From positions 1 through 5,057 of the forward strand of contig CAZOZX010000139.1 in NCBI GenBank assembly GCA_964584415.1: a stretch of DNA of 5,057 nt, written 5' to 3'. The notes under the pieces were generated by a model that was not told where the DNA came from, ran no database searches, and worked only from the letters and a program-made list of their open reading frames with translations. Each line of letters opens with the position of its first letter. The stretch's first letter is position 1. A program made the translations under genes and the position numbers. The DNA is from PHAA01 sp964584415. Its GTDB lineage: Bacteria > Bacillota > Syntrophomonadia > Syntrophomonadales > Syntrophomonadaceae. Below are positions 4,840 to 5,057 of this stretch, in pieces.

Positions 4840-5057
4840 GACCGAAGCCAGAATTGCACTGAATGCTACGGGACCGGGAATGATTTTATCCGATATTATT
4901 AAAGATATTCGAGAATCCAGATTTGTGATAGCTGACATAACACCGGATAATCCAAATGTTTATTATGAAGTCGGGTATAGCCATGCTTTAAATAAACCTA
5001 CGATATTGATTGCTGACAACAGAAGAGAAAGGTTGCCGTTCGATGTATCTTCATTTA
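4814..5057 (+). pseudogene. TIR/N-deoxyribosyltransferase-like domain, frameshifted continuation, 3'-partial
   Basis: This is the continuation of the gene at 4210 in the +1 frame. It joins near codon SDK as SVCSKFKTEAR, then GPGMILSDIIKDIRESRFV, IADITPDNPNVYYEVGYSH and ALNKPTILIA, ending in RERLPFDVSSF at the window edge. The pattern 'GPG-x-IL-x-DI-x(2)-I-x-ES-x-x-VIADIT-x-x-NPNVYYE-x-GY-x-HAL-x-KPTIL' followed by LPFD is a well-known TIR-like/nucleoside-deoxyribosyltransferase-like fold. The Glu of YYEVGY (codon 4967-4969) is the position that is catalytic in related NAD- or nucleoside-cleaving enzymes. One added or lost base at about 4814-4822 explains the break. If it is a sequencing error, the intact protein would be a sugar-binding/TIR-like fusion of the type seen in defence-linked effectors. 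The defence role is inference. Confidence 0.75.

Overview
The window looks like a chromosomal segment of a Gram-positive, low-to-mid G+C bacterium, most likely a clostridial/Peptococcaceae-type Firmicute. The reasons are strong AAGGAGG-type ribosome binding sites, a TTG start, a short Gram-positive-style type I signal peptidase, and the family content (DUF6448, tandem-CBS protein, CDF transporter, rubredoxin). The assignment to a group is an inference.

Layout, all genes on the + strand. (1) Positions 1-485 hold the 3' part of a PAS-domain sensory protein, cut by the window edge and broken by a frameshift inside its second PAS domain. (2) Positions 430-978 are a gene-poor mosaic with two short protein-like open stretches (a possible YlbF-like helix and an unrecognised peptide) but no convincing intact gene. 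(3) Positions 979-3634 carry four intact collinear genes: a tandem-CBS protein, a cation diffusion facilitator (CDF) transporter, a secreted DUF6448 protein and a type I signal peptidase (S26). (4) Positions 3649-3782 are a decayed rubredoxin, with its N-terminal half lost and its conserved Trp codon turned into TGA. (5) Positions 3783-4209 are non-coding, with IS21-like end repeats, an intrinsic terminator and small hairpins. (6) Positions 4210-5057 encode a jelly-roll (LamG/DUF1080-like) domain fused to a TIR/N-deoxyribosyltransferase-like domain, interrupted by a one-base frameshift and cut by the window end.

The most interesting part is the pair at 2441-3634. The predicted mature DUF6448 protein begins with His-Cys-Asp after an Ala-Ser-Ala cleavage site and has Gly at position 7. 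This resembles the Ni-hook of nickel superoxide dismutase (HCDLPCG), but the second hook cysteine is replaced by Glu. The next gene is an S26 peptidase, the same kind of neighbour (SodX) that matures NiSOD in other bacteria. A metal transporter of the CDF fold lies just upstream. A secreted metal-binding protein processed to expose an N-terminal His, with its own peptidase, is a testable hypothesis and not an established function. The SD of the peptidase gene lies inside a perfect 14-bp hairpin flanked by an 11-bp direct repeat, which suggests translational control or a small insertion.

Three separate broken genes (PAS, rubredoxin, jelly-roll/TIR-like) in 5 kb mean either real decay or sequencing indels. 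The rubredoxin clearly shows real decay, because both a deletion and a substitution are needed to explain it.
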